A DNA stretch of 64,000 bases from JBOFBH01 sp051657715 (GTDB lineage Bacteria > Actinomycetota > Actinomycetes > Actinomycetales > Angustibacteraceae), in assembly GCA_051657715.1 (NCBI GenBank), contig JBOFLF010000017.1:1-64000 (forward strand), given 5' to 3'. Both the position numbers and the translations under genes were made by a program. Each line of letters starts with the position of its first letter. The stretch's first letter is position 1. Of this stretch, positions 28,042 through 36,259 are shown piece after piece. Under the pieces are notes generated by a model. That model saw only the letters and a program-made list of their open reading frames with translations. It did no database searches and was not told the DNA's origin.

Positions 28042-28884
28042 CGGTCATCGTTCCTTCCATCAGTCCGCGGCGAAAGCCGTGACGCTGTGCCACCTGACCC
28101 TAGTAGGAGGTTCCCCTGCGGGGTACGGCGAGGGTCTCGTCCCCAGTTCGTGCGTGGTAGTCGTTGGTGAGTAATCTCGACCGTTGTAGCTCATCGTGTT
28201 CGTCGCTTCTGTGGAGACAGTGGACATCTGGGTTTCTTCGCAGGTGAGAGGGCCTTCAGCGACCGCCGAGTCTTGTGGGTGAGTAGTGATCAGAAGTGTG
28301 GAGAAACTTGGGAAAACCACGATCGACGGCGATAGTCGGTGAGGATCCACAGCGATGCACCACCGTTGTTCAAGGCCGATGTGCATGTTCCCGTAGACAC
28401 AGAACGGCTGTTCGTCAGGTTCGGTAGGGGGTAGCGGGTAGGCAGCATCCGATGGAACCCGAGCGCGACGAACCGGGTCGATGACGGACGAACGCTGGCT
28501 AGAGGAGGGAATCACTGGATCCTCACGACCCACTCGGGCGGTTCGAGCGTCTGAGCTCAGCGTTGGACCAGTCAGCTGTTGGATGGTCAGCTGCTCCTGC
28601 CTCCGGTACCGCTCTCGGCAACGACCACGTTAAGAATCAGCCGGCTGATTCGGCACGCCATGAGGGTTCGACAGACTCCCACGGGCCGTTACATGTCCGC
28701 TTCACTAGTGAAGACATCAACCATCTCAGATCGACCACTAGTCCGAAAAGACCGAAAAGTCATGAAGCATGAGGATCGAGGATGACCAGTCTGTCCACAG
28801 ACTTACCCACAGCATGTGGAGTGTTAGCAGATCAGAGACCAAAATGGTGGCAGCTGTGATCCTCAAACTTTGGACGATGAATGA
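28042..28884. other. putative chromosomal origin of replication (oriC)
   Basis: The 843-bp dnaN-dnaA spacer has no credible gene. DnaA-box-like 9-mers cluster at both ends. Near dnaN: minus-strand GTCTCCACA (28210-28218), TCACCCACA (28274-28282) and TTCTCCACA (28297-28305), and GGATCCACA (28343-28351). Near dnaA: CTGTCCACA (28791-28799), TTACCCACA (28803-28811) and minus-strand CACTCCACA (28815-28823). Most have one or two mismatches to TTGTCCACA/TTATCCACA. Location between dnaA and dnaN is the standard actinobacterial oriC. I see no clear DUE; the spacer is more GC-rich than dnaA itself. Confidence 0.8.
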
Positions 28885-30363
28885 TCAACGACTTTGCTGT
28901 TTGATACGATTTGTCAATTCTGTGACCTGATTATAGATGCTTCTACGCTCAGCCATTAATTGTCTGATCTTGCGCTCGGCATGCATTACCGTAGTGTGAT
29001 CACGGTTGCCGAACTGCTGGCCAATCTTTGGCAGTGACAGCTCGGTGAGTTCTCGACACAAGTACATAGCAATTTGTCTAGCATTAACTAGAACACGCGA
29101 CCGTGAGGACCCCTTCAGGTCGTCGATAGTTAGACCAAAGTAGGTTGCTGTTTGGGCAATTATTACACCAGAAGTTATTTCTGGCGAACCGGCGGTTGGA
29201 ATAAGATCTGCGAGAACAATTCCGGCTAATGATAGATCGACTGCCTGACGATTCAGACTTGCGAAAGCAGTAACTCGGATCAGTGCGCCTTCAAGCTCGC
29301 GAATGTTGCTAGTGATGCGGCTGGCAATATATTCCATGACGTCGTCCGGGGCGGTCATCCGCTCCATCATTGCCTTTTTCCTCAAGATGGCAATCCTGGT
29401 TTCGAGGTCAGGGGGCTGCACGTCGGTAATTAATCCCCACTCAAATCGGCTACGCATTCTTTCTTCAAAACCAGACAACTGCTTGGGAGGAAGGTCAGAA
29501 GTTATAACAACTTGTTTGTTAGCGTTGTGGAGCGTGTTAAAGGTATGAAAGAATTCTTCTTGTGTTTGAACTCTACCCTGCAGAAATTGAATGTCATCAA
29601 TTAGTAAAACATCTACGTCGCGGTGTCTGCGCTGAAACGCCTGTGCCTTATCGTCTCGAATAGAGTTGATGAAGTCGTTCGTGAATTCTTCCGAGTTCAC
29701 GTACCGGACTCGAACCCCACCGTAGAGGTTTCGAGCGTAGTGACCAATCGCATGGAGAAGATGAGTCTTCCCCAAACCCGATTCTCCGTAGACAAAAAGT
29801 GGATTATAGGCTCTAGCAGGAGCTTCGGCTACTGCTAGAGCTGCCGCGTGAGCAAAGCGATTACTAGAGCCGATGACGAAGCTTTCGAAAGTATACTTTG
29901 GATTAAGGTGAGCATTATCAGTTGAGTGCGAAGTCCGTTGAGGGCGAGTCGTTGGTTGAGTCGATTCTGAAGATGAAGATTCTGTTTGTAATGGTGATGA
30001 AGCCGGATAAGATTCTGGAGATCGCTCGACAAGGGCTGAACCAGTTCGCCGAGAATGAGAACTCTCTGCCGGTTTCTGGGTTTCAGAATATGATTCAACT
30101 GAAGCAAGAGACGGGTCGACTGTGACGGCAAGTCGAAGATCCTGATCAAGTTGAGCGCCCAGCGCATCAAGCACTTGCGCACGCAACCGCTGCTCAACGA
30201 CGTCTTTGGTGTAATCGTTGGGAACTGCAATAAGTGCCGTCTTGTCGATCAGTCCAACAAGGCGCGCAAGCCTTAAGAAGGCTCGCTGCTGGGCGGTCAG
30301 GCCGGCATCTCCCAGAGCCGCCACTGTCCCTTGCCAGACGCGAGCCAGATCGGGCTCCGTCAT
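28885..30363 (-). CDS. dnaA: chromosomal replication initiator protein DnaA
   Basis: DnaA binds DnaA boxes and opens oriC. The call is from an N-terminal DnaB-binding domain (MTEPDLARVWQGTVAALG), a low-complexity Ser/Thr/Pro linker, the AAA+ core with Walker A GESGLGKTHLLHAIGHY and Walker B VLLIDDIQFLQGR, and domain IV with GNRDHTTVMHAERKIRQL, the DNA-binding signature. I chose the ATG at 30363 (492 residues) because family N-termini begin there; the frame is open upstream to an ATG at 30441 that would place the DnaA boxes inside the coding region. The gene is far more AT-rich than the rest of the genome. Confidence 0.97.
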   Translation of the reverse strand: MTEPDLARVWQGTVAALGDAGLTAQQRAFLRLARLVGLIDKTALIAVPNDYTKDVVEQRLRAQVLDALGAQLDQDLRLAVTVDPSLASVESYSETQKPAESSHSRRTGSALVERSPESYPASSPLQTESSSSESTQPTTRPQRTSHSTDNAHLNPKYTFESFVIGSSNRFAHAAALAVAEAPARAYNPLFVYGESGLGKTHLLHAIGHYARNLYGGVRVRYVNSEEFTNDFINSIRDDKAQAFQRRHRDVDVLLIDDIQFLQGRVQTQEEFFHTFNTLHNANKQVVITSDLPPKQLSGFEERMRSRFEWGLITDVQPPDLETRIAILRKKAMMERMTAPDDVMEYIASRITSNIRELEGALIRVTAFASLNRQAVDLSLAGIVLADLIPTAGSPEITSGVIIAQTATYFGLTIDDLKGSSRSRVLVNARQIAMYLCRELTELSLPKIGQQFGNRDHTTVMHAERKIRQLMAERRSIYNQVTELTNRIKQQSR

Positions 30364-30421
30364 CGACCTACTCAACCTTTCAGGTGGTGCGCTGATCCTG
30401 ACTAGCCTAACTGTACGTGCA

Positions 30422-30454
30422 AGGTCCACATGTTCATCCACAGTGTGTGGATAA
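30422..30454. promoter_or_regulatory. DnaA boxes upstream of dnaA (autoregulation site)
   Basis: AGGTCCACA (30422-30430) and TCATCCACA (30434-30442) on the plus strand and a perfect TTATCCACA on the minus strand (30446-30454) lie 59-91 bp upstream of the chosen dnaA start. This is the usual place for DnaA autorepression. The three sites are spaced at about one helical turn. Confidence 0.65.
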
Positions 30455-30630
30455 GAGTCAATGGGACTGGCAAACCCTGATGTAACGCCCCCGGACCGTA
30501 CACCAAGGCGTCAAGTAGTCGGCAAAGCCCAGTGTGTTGATGTTGGACTTCGTCAAGTCCTTTTCAAGGTCAAGTCAGCTCACCTGCATGAGTGGCTAGG
30601 AGCGTGGCTTGGCGCGTCGTCACAAGTGGT

Positions 30631-30660
30631 TTGACCCGATCGCCAAGGGACCTCTACCGT
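30631..30660 (+). promoter_or_regulatory. putative promoter for rpmH-rnpA operon
   Basis: TTGACC (30631-30636) is followed after 18 bp by TACCGT (30655-30660), a plausible vegetative-sigma -35/-10 pair, 100 bp upstream of rpmH. The dnaA-rpmH gap (30364-30759) otherwise holds the DnaA boxes and an imperfect repeat around 30549-30579 (GTCAAGTC units). I see no gene in it. Confidence 0.4.
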
Positions 30661-30759
30661 GAGAGGTCATCTACGTCTCGGCCCTGTGGGTCGACCAACC
30701 CACCAAGATCCTGATATCAGGTTCAGTTCATCACAGTCGAGATCTTTTCGAGGAGAGTC

Positions 30760-30897
30760 GTGAGTAAGCGGACATATCAACCTAACAATCGTCGACGTGC
30801 TCGTACACATGGCTTTCGCTTGCGCATGCGTACTCGTGCTGGTCGAGCCATCTTGGCAGCTCGTCGGCGCAAAGGCCGTGCCTCGTTGTCTGCATGA
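30760..30897 (+). CDS. rpmH: 50S ribosomal protein L34
   Basis: The 45-residue protein starts at GTG 30760 with GAGGAGA upstream and reads MSKRTYQPNNRRRARTHGFR, then LRMRTRAGRAILAARRRKGR and ASLSA, a complete L34. It is Arg/Lys-rich as expected for a 23S rRNA-binding protein. It is the first gene of the rightward rpmH-rnpA-yidD-yidC-jag-rsmG-parA-parB series, and its stop overlaps the rnpA start. Confidence 0.98.
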   Translation: MSKRTYQPNNRRRARTHGFRLRMRTRAGRAILAARRRKGRASLSA

Positions 30898-31292
30898 TGC
30901 TCCCACCACTCAATCGACTTCGTCGCCGAGCTGATTTTGACCATGTTGTTCGCTGTGGAGTGCGCCTAACTTCTCCGCTGATAGTTGCTCACTACTGCGC
31001 ATCAGTTTTAGGCAGCGAGGACAACGACGGCAGATTTAGTGGTCCACGGATTGGACTTATTGTTTCACGTCATGTCGGCACTGCAGTCACCCGAAACTTA
31101 GTTAAAAGAAGATTAAGAGCAAAAGCCGCGAGCCGACTAGCCGAATTTTCAGTTCCTTCTTTTGTCGTGCTAAGAGTGCTTCCAAAAGCTGGTAATTCAG
31201 ATGCTCGCGTTTTAAATCAATCTGCCGATAGAGTCTTCGACGCTGCAGTTTCCGAGGCTGCTTCGAGCGGTACCCGTGAGTCAACGTTCTGA
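30897..31292 (+). CDS. rnpA: ribonuclease P protein component
   Basis: RnpA is the protein subunit of RNase P, which matures tRNA 5' ends. The protein begins MLPPLNRLRRRADFDHVVR and has the RNR motif region TAVTRNLVKRRLR, the family signature. The ATG at 30897 overlaps the rpmH TGA by one base; a second ATG at 30894 is in frame just upstream. At 131 residues the length is normal. The gene is distinctly AT-rich compared with the genome. Confidence 0.96.
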   Translation: MLPPLNRLRRRADFDHVVRCGVRLTSPLIVAHYCASVLGSEDNDGRFSGPRIGLIVSRHVGTAVTRNLVKRRLRAKAASRLAEFSVPSFVVLRVLPKAGNSDARVLNQSADRVFDAAVSEAASSGTRESTF

Positions 31293-31557
31293 TTTATACG
31301 GGTGGTCAATACATGCCATCATTTGGTCTATTCGGGCCTATCAAAAAGTCGTCAGCCCATGGTTGATGCCACGATGCCGATTCTATCCATCATGCTCTAC
31401 TTATTCTTATATAGCATTTCGACGGTATGGAGTAATACGGGGCACTCAGCTAACAGTTCGACGTCTCCTTCGTTGCCATCCTTGGAATCCCGGGGGTGTA
31501 GATCCAGTACCTGATTGTGATTCACAAGACATGACGACCAATCTGAACTCCTGCTGA
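31276..31557 (+). CDS. yidD: membrane protein insertion efficiency factor YidD
   Basis: A 93-residue YidD. It has an N-terminal amphipathic helix (IHAIIWSIRAYQKVVSPWL) and the conserved CRFYPSCSTYSYIAFRRYG and RRLLRCHPWNPGGVDPVP motifs with the three cysteines. It assists YidC-dependent insertion of inner-membrane proteins. The GTG start overlaps the rnpA end by 17 bp. The C-terminal extension past VDPVP is short and not conserved. Confidence 0.95.
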   Translation: MSQRSDLYGWSIHAIIWSIRAYQKVVSPWLMPRCRFYPSCSTYSYIAFRRYGVIRGTQLTVRRLLRCHPWNPGGVDPVPDCDSQDMTTNLNSC

Positions 31558-31626
31558 CAATGCTACCTTGATTTGGCTAGATACTAGTTTGCTAATGGTA
31601 GGTGGCCTGAAACCGAGGACTGCACT

Positions 31627-32643
31627 GTGGCCAGCCTTTTATATCCCCTCGAGTACGCTGTTGCATGGATCATGGTGCGATTTCACGATCTATTCACAAC
31701 AGTCGGTCTACCCGAAGCATCCGGCTGGACGTGGGCCTTTTCGATCGTTGGCCTGGTTGTTGTGATCCGAATTATTTTGATTCCTTTGTTCGTTAAGCAA
31801 ATCAAAGCCTCTCGTGGATTACAATTAATCCAACCTCAGTTGCAGGTAATCCAAAAAAAGTATAAAGGGAAGACGGATCCTGATTCGCGACAAGCGATGA
31901 CTCAGGAGACCATGGCACTTTATCGCGAAAGCGGAACAAACCCTTTTGCTTCATGCCTACCGATCATCCTGCAGGCACCGATCTTCTTTGCATTATTCAG
32001 AGTGCTTAATACCTATGTAAGAAATAGTAGGGAAATAGGTCCTTTAACTCCAGAACTTTCCCAACAGGCCGACCGCTCAACTCTTCTCGGTGCACAATTA
32101 TCTGATACTTTCCTCGGATCAGATCAGCTTGCCACTAAGGTAATTACGGTATTGCTTATTGTGTTAATGTCGGCGACGACATTTATTACTCAACGGCAGT
32201 TGATGCGGAAGAATATGCCCGCCGCCGCTCTTGATAATCCGTTTGCGCGCCAGCAGAAAGTTCTACTGTATATCTTGCCAATAGTTTTTGCTGTCTCGGG
32301 CGTGAATTTCCCCATCGGAGTTTTGCTGTACTGGCTGACGACAAACCTATGGACGATGGGGCAACAATTTTATGTGATTCGAAGGATGCCGGCCCCTGGA
32401 TCACTGGCGGAACGCTCGCTAATGGAGCGTCGGCGAAAGAAAGGGAAATCATTGCCGGGTCAACTCGAAGAAGAAGAAAAAGTCGATGATCAGACTATAA
32501 AAGCCTCTCGACAAAGACAACAGCCAAGACGTCAGAGCAAAACTAAACGGCACACCAGCTTTAAGAAGAGCGACCACTCAAAGCCGCCTCAAGGAGAATC
32601 GACGGAGAGTCGTCCGCAGCCTAAGCGAAGCAGAAAACGGTAA
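31627..32643 (+). CDS. yidC: membrane protein insertase YidC
   Basis: YidC inserts and folds membrane proteins with or without SecYEG. The 338-residue actinobacterial form has an N-terminal helix, the cytoplasmic hairpin KQIKASRGLQLIQPQLQVIQ, the conserved hydrophilic-groove Arg in VVIRIILIPLF, and the later membrane helices ending VNFPIGVLLYWLTTNLWTMG. The tail (about 265-338) is rich in Lys/Arg/Gln, typical for ribosome contact. GTG start at 31627. GC content is near 40-45%, much lower than the flanking genome. Confidence 0.95.
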   Translation: MASLLYPLEYAVAWIMVRFHDLFTTVGLPEASGWTWAFSIVGLVVVIRIILIPLFVKQIKASRGLQLIQPQLQVIQKKYKGKTDPDSRQAMTQETMALYRESGTNPFASCLPIILQAPIFFALFRVLNTYVRNSREIGPLTPELSQQADRSTLLGAQLSDTFLGSDQLATKVITVLLIVLMSATTFITQRQLMRKNMPAAALDNPFARQQKVLLYILPIVFAVSGVNFPIGVLLYWLTTNLWTMGQQFYVIRRMPAPGSLAERSLMERRRKKGKSLPGQLEEEEKVDDQTIKASRQRQQPRRQSKTKRHTSFKKSDHSKPPQGESTESRPQPKRSRKR

Positions 32644-32682
32644 TCATCATAGGATTACCGTAATTCTAGTGAAAGAGCCAGA

Positions 32683-33216
32683 ATGAATGACAGAGTAGCT
32701 TGGGACGACTTAGTCAAGAGCAGCAATGAAGCCTTGGGGAAAGATCTAGAAGTTAGCCTTGAAGGCGAAGGGGAGACCGCTGCAGATTACCTCGAAAAAT
32801 TCCTTGACATAGCGGATCTTGATGGCGACATCGACGTCGATGTCGCCAACGGAAGAGCTGTGTTAGCCATTGTTGATTCTGAGGAGGGGTCAGCCCCAGG
32901 CCATCTCGTCGGGGCTAAAGGAGAAGCACTGGAAGCACTCCAGGAGATAACCCGCCTCGTCATATTTGCAAGAACCGGACGCCGTAGCCGCCTCATTTTG
33001 GATATCGCGGGCTATCGGGCGACCCGACGTTCCTATGTCTTGGCCAAGGCAGAAGAGGCGGTGGAGCAAGTCAAGGAAACTGGTATCAGTGTAGAACTTG
33101 ACCCTATGCCACCCTTTGAGCGCAAAGTCGTACACGACCTGGCTGCATCTGTAGGCTTAACCACTCGATCCTTTGGGGCTGAGCCTGAAAGGTTTGTCTC
33201 CCTGGGGCTTATCTGA
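32683..33216 (+). CDS. jag: Jag/KhpB RNA-binding protein (KH and R3H domains)
   Basis: The 177-residue protein combines a KH domain (about 55-115, with HLVGAKGEALEALQEITRLV as the GxxG region) and an R3H domain (about 120-177, ending RKVVHDLAASVG...RFVSLGLI). An N-terminal Jag domain is minimal. KhpB-type proteins bind RNA and affect cell division and envelope genes. It follows yidC by 39 bp, as in most bacteria. Confidence 0.93.
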   Translation: MNDRVAWDDLVKSSNEALGKDLEVSLEGEGETAADYLEKFLDIADLDGDIDVDVANGRAVLAIVDSEEGSAPGHLVGAKGEALEALQEITRLVIFARTGRRSRLILDIAGYRATRRSYVLAKAEEAVEQVKETGISVELDPMPPFERKVVHDLAASVGLTTRSFGAEPERFVSLGLI

Positions 33217-33232
33217 TGTTCCACGTGAAACA
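33217..33232. other. parS centromere site
   Basis: TGTTCCACGTGAAACA matches the ParB-binding consensus TGTTTCACGTGAAACA at 15 of 16 positions and equals the reverse complement of the variant TGTTTCACGTGGAACA. It lies in the jag-rsmG spacer, about 4.3-5 kb from the putative oriC, where chromosome-arm parS sites of Actinobacteria cluster. Confidence 0.85.
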
Positions 33233-33256
33233 TAGTCGTAGTAGACTTGGAGAAGG

Positions 33257-33937
33257 ATGCCAGGATCTGCTCCGATAATGCCGGAGGGCGCAGGCAATCT
33301 ATTTGGCCCTCGACTATCCTTAGCCCAGGAGTTTGTGGCGGCTTTGGCGGCCAGCGGTATAAGTCGTGGGTTGGTCGGGCCAAAAGAGATGGAGCGCCTC
33401 TGGGATCGTCACATCCTTAACTCTGCTGTGGTTGCCAACCTAGTCGACGGTTATACAACTGTCATTGACGTCGGTTCCGGCGCTGGCTTCCCGGGCCTTG
33501 TCCTTGCAATACTTAGACCTGAGACTGACGTGGTTCTAGTTGAATCTATGAACCGTAGGGCGAATTGGTTGGAAGAAGTATCTGCAAGTTTCGAACTAAA
33601 GAACGTCGAAGTAAAAAGATCTCGCATAGAGCTCCTTAGCCGCAAGGAGCTCGTTTCGCCAAGCCGCCGTATCGCTGTCACAGTTCGGGCAGTCGCATCA
33701 CTTAAAAATCTAGTGACGTGGATTTCCCCGATTCTCTTCACCGGGGAACAAATAATTGCAGTCAAAGGGAAAACTGTAGTTGATGAGGTTAATCAAATTC
33801 AGGGTTCAAAAATTTGGTCAAACGTTTCTCGAGCTACGGTTATAGCGACTTCTGATGAAACAGGTCACGCCGCCGCGACGGTGGCTCTACTTGTCCGATC
33901 CTCTTATCGGCAACAAGAAGATCGAACAAAAATATGA
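33257..33937 (+). CDS. rsmG: 16S rRNA (guanine527-N7)-methyltransferase RsmG
   Basis: RsmG methylates G527 of 16S rRNA using S-adenosylmethionine; loss causes low-level streptomycin resistance in several bacteria. The 226-residue protein has the SAM-binding motif VIDVGSGAGFPGLVLAI and the upstream WDRHILNSA, plus VTVRAVASLKNLVTW in the C-terminal half. It starts at ATG 33257, 24 bp after the parS site, and ends 24 bp before the parA start. Confidence 0.95.
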   Translation: MPGSAPIMPEGAGNLFGPRLSLAQEFVAALAASGISRGLVGPKEMERLWDRHILNSAVVANLVDGYTTVIDVGSGAGFPGLVLAILRPETDVVLVESMNRRANWLEEVSASFELKNVEVKRSRIELLSRKELVSPSRRIAVTVRAVASLKNLVTWISPILFTGEQIIAVKGKTVVDEVNQIQGSKIWSNVSRATVIATSDETGHAAATVALLVRSSYRQQEDRTKI

Positions 33938-33961
33938 GGCTTATGGAGTTGAGGAGTGGTC

Positions 33962-35044
33962 ATGGCTGTAGAGGATGTAAAGTTTCTTCTGATGGAAAGG
34001 AACGTCGGTTGGCCAAAACGATATGCCTTAGACCAAACTTCAAATGGATTGACGACGCATCAGGGGTGGCCTTGCCCAGAAGAAATCGACTCTTTGGTGT
34101 CAGGCCTGGAGAAGGCCTGTAGTGAGGTCGATATACAAAGAGAGGCGCTTCATGGCTCTCTCTCAGATATAGATTCTGACACTCCATTGGCTCGCGAGGT
34201 AGCCGAGGATGTCCGTCGCAGCCTAACTCTTCGAGGCTTGAAGCTTCCAAATCCTCGACAGATGCGAGTGCTTACTGTGGCCAACCAAAAAGGTGGTGTC
34301 GGGAAAACAACAACTGCAGTGAATCTGGCAGCCGCATTGGCACAGTCTGGCCAACGTGTTCTGGTGATAGATATCGATCCGCAAGGAAATGCATCAACCG
34401 CATTAGGAGTCGAGCATCATCAGGATGTGCTAAGTGTCTATGATGTTTTGTTGGACAACGCTAGCTTGGGTTCAATCATTCAACGCTGTTCTGCTATAGA
34501 GAATCTTTGGTGCGCTCCTGCAACAGTTGACTTGGCTGGCGCTGAGATTGAATTGGTGTCCATTGTCGCAAGGGAATTTCGGCTTAAGCGCGCGCTTGAA
34601 GCCTATGTTCAAGAGATTCCTGACACCGAAAAACCACACTACGTATTGATAGATTGTCCTCCTTCCTTGGGGTTGCTGACAGTGAATGCATTGGTATGCG
34701 CAAAGGAAGTTTTCATTCCTATCCAATGTGAATACTATGCACTCGAAGGAGTAGGGCAGTTATTGAAAAATATTGAACTTGTGAAAGGCCATCTGAACCC
34801 GGCACTTTGTGTGTCAACCATCCTCTTGACGATGTATGACGGACGTACTCGACTGTCTGCTGATGTTGCTGCTCAAGTACGACAGCACTTCTCAGAGATT
34901 GTTCTGCGAACAAGCATCCCTAGGTCAGTGCGAATCTCAGAGGCACCGAGTCATGGTCTGACCGTGATGACATACGATCCAACGTCGAGTGGTGCGTTGT
35001 CATATCTTGAGGCAGCGCGCGAGATGGTCTACAGAGATGAATGA
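33962..35044 (+). CDS. parA: chromosome partitioning ATPase ParA
   Basis: ParA is the dynamic ATPase that moves ParB-parS complexes. The protein has an N-terminal extension of about 100 residues, then the Walker A' at about 109-116 (QKGGVGKTTTAVNLAAALAQ), DIDPQGNASTALGV and the Walker B DCPPSLGLLTVNAL. The ATG at 33962 is preferred to the GTG at 33956 because GAGGAG lies 5 nt upstream. The gene is AT-rich. It is 9 bp upstream of parB. Confidence 0.95.
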   Translation: MAVEDVKFLLMERNVGWPKRYALDQTSNGLTTHQGWPCPEEIDSLVSGLEKACSEVDIQREALHGSLSDIDSDTPLAREVAEDVRRSLTLRGLKLPNPRQMRVLTVANQKGGVGKTTTAVNLAAALAQSGQRVLVIDIDPQGNASTALGVEHHQDVLSVYDVLLDNASLGSIIQRCSAIENLWCAPATVDLAGAEIELVSIVAREFRLKRALEAYVQEIPDTEKPHYVLIDCPPSLGLLTVNALVCAKEVFIPIQCEYYALEGVGQLLKNIELVKGHLNPALCVSTILLTMYDGRTRLSADVAAQVRQHFSEIVLRTSIPRSVRISEAPSHGLTVMTYDPTSSGALSYLEAAREMVYRDE

Positions 35045-35053
35045 GGTAATCTC

Positions 35054-36067
35054 ATGAGCGAGCGACGACGCGGCCTAGGGCGAGGTTTAGGTGCCTTAAT
35101 ACCATCAGAGAGTGATCAGCGATCAGATCGACCGGTGGATCTGTTGTTTCCTGAGAAGGAAACCGCTGAGCGGCATACAGATGAAAGCAAGCCCGAACAC
35201 GATGTTTCTCGTGAAACAGCTACTCTGGTAGCTACGCCTGGGGTAACTTTCGCCCAAATTCCAGTGGCGGCAATTAAGCCCAACTCAAAACAACCTCGAC
35301 ATGTTTTTGATGAGGAAGAGTTGGCTGAGTTGGTTGGCTCAATCAAGGAAGTCGGGGTCCTGCAGCCAATTATTGTTCGGACAGTTGCTAAAGAGCCGGA
35401 TTTATTCGAGCTGGTCATGGGTGAGCGTCGTTGGCGCGCGAGTCAGGCGGCGGGACTCGATCTGATACCAGCGATTATCCGTCAAACGGCAGACGACGAT
35501 CTACTTAGAGATGCATTGTTAGAGAATTTGCATCGGAGTGATCTTAACCCTCTAGAAGAGGCTGCTGCTTATCAACAGCTATTAGAAGACTTCAGTTGCA
35601 CTCACGAAGTGCTTGCTAAGCGACTCAGCCGTTCTCGCCCTCAAATCTCCAACACCCTACGACTGTTAAAATTACCACCTTTGGTTCAACGACGAGTTGC
35701 AGCAGGCGTTTTGAGTGCAGGTCATGCTCGAGCGCTTCTTGCTTTGTCCGACGGTGCCATGATGGAACGATTTGCCCAAAAAATTGTGGCTGAAGGCCTT
35801 TCGGTCCGCGCCCTCGAAGAGTTAATTGCTATTGACGGCAACTCCTCAGAGCGCAAGGAGCGAAAGCCTCGACCGGGTGCCCGGCAGCCGGAGTTGGATA
35901 ACCTCGCCCAACGATTGTCGGATCGCTTTGATACTCGAGTCACGATTGGCTTAGGTCGCCGAAAAGGACGGTTATCTGTCGAGTTTGCTTCAGTTGAGGA
36001 TCTTAAACGTATTATCACCCTGTTGGCTCCGGGAGATCTAGTGTTCGAGACAAAGAGCGAAGGTTAG
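35054..36067 (+). CDS. parB: chromosome partitioning protein ParB
   Basis: ParB binds parS, spreads as a CTP switch and organises the origin. The 337-residue protein starts with the ParA-contact peptide RRGLGRGLGALIP, then the CTP-binding core with ELVMGERRWRASQAAG and ENLHRSDLNPLEEAAAYQQL, the HTH SRSRPQISNTLRLLKLP and a C-terminal dimer domain. Within the gene lies a parS-like site encoding VSRETA. It ends the AT-rich block; downstream composition rises. Confidence 0.97.
   Translation: MSERRRGLGRGLGALIPSESDQRSDRPVDLLFPEKETAERHTDESKPEHDVSRETATLVATPGVTFAQIPVAAIKPNSKQPRHVFDEEELAELVGSIKEVGVLQPIIVRTVAKEPDLFELVMGERRWRASQAAGLDLIPAIIRQTADDDLLRDALLENLHRSDLNPLEEAAAYQQLLEDFSCTHEVLAKRLSRSRPQISNTLRLLKLPPLVQRRVAAGVLSAGHARALLALSDGAMMERFAQKIVAEGLSVRALEELIAIDGNSSERKERKPRPGARQPELDNLAQRLSDRFDTRVTIGLGRRKGRLSVEFASVEDLKRIITLLAPGDLVFETKSEG
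35203..35218. other. parS site inside parB
   Basis: TGTTTCTCGTGAAACA differs from the parS consensus at one position. It encodes part of DVSRETA near codon 50-55 of ParB. An intragenic parS here, with the residues VSRET, is seen in parB of other bacteria, so this is likely functional. Confidence 0.75.
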
Positions 36068-36259
36068 CGGGTCTTCGGATCTACGCATGGATGACTGGCC
36101 GAGTGGTGTTCGGCGCGGCGGTTTGGTGTTGAGGGTGTCGGAGCCTTCAGGATCAGGAGTGACCAATGCGGTCTGAGAAGACCCGACGTGGACCACTGTA
36201 GATGTGGCCCGGGTGCGCATTGGTGCGTTCGAGCCGACGCGTGTTCGGCGTGCCTGGGA
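36068..36259. other. parB-ISL3 spacer
   Basis: About 190 bp after the parB stop with no gene. It contains the segment 36138-36192 (GGAGCCTTCAGGATC, TCTGAGAAGACCCGACG), which may include the left terminal repeat of the ISL3-type element, but I could not match a second copy. Confidence 0.25.

Noticed and set aside
28060..28533. 157-codon minus-strand frame in the dnaN-dnaA spacer
   Set aside because: No RBS or motif; it crosses DnaA-box-like sites of the putative origin.
30364..30441. upstream ATG of dnaA (26 extra residues)
   Set aside because: Family N-termini begin at the 30363 ATG, and the extension would cover the autoregulatory DnaA boxes.
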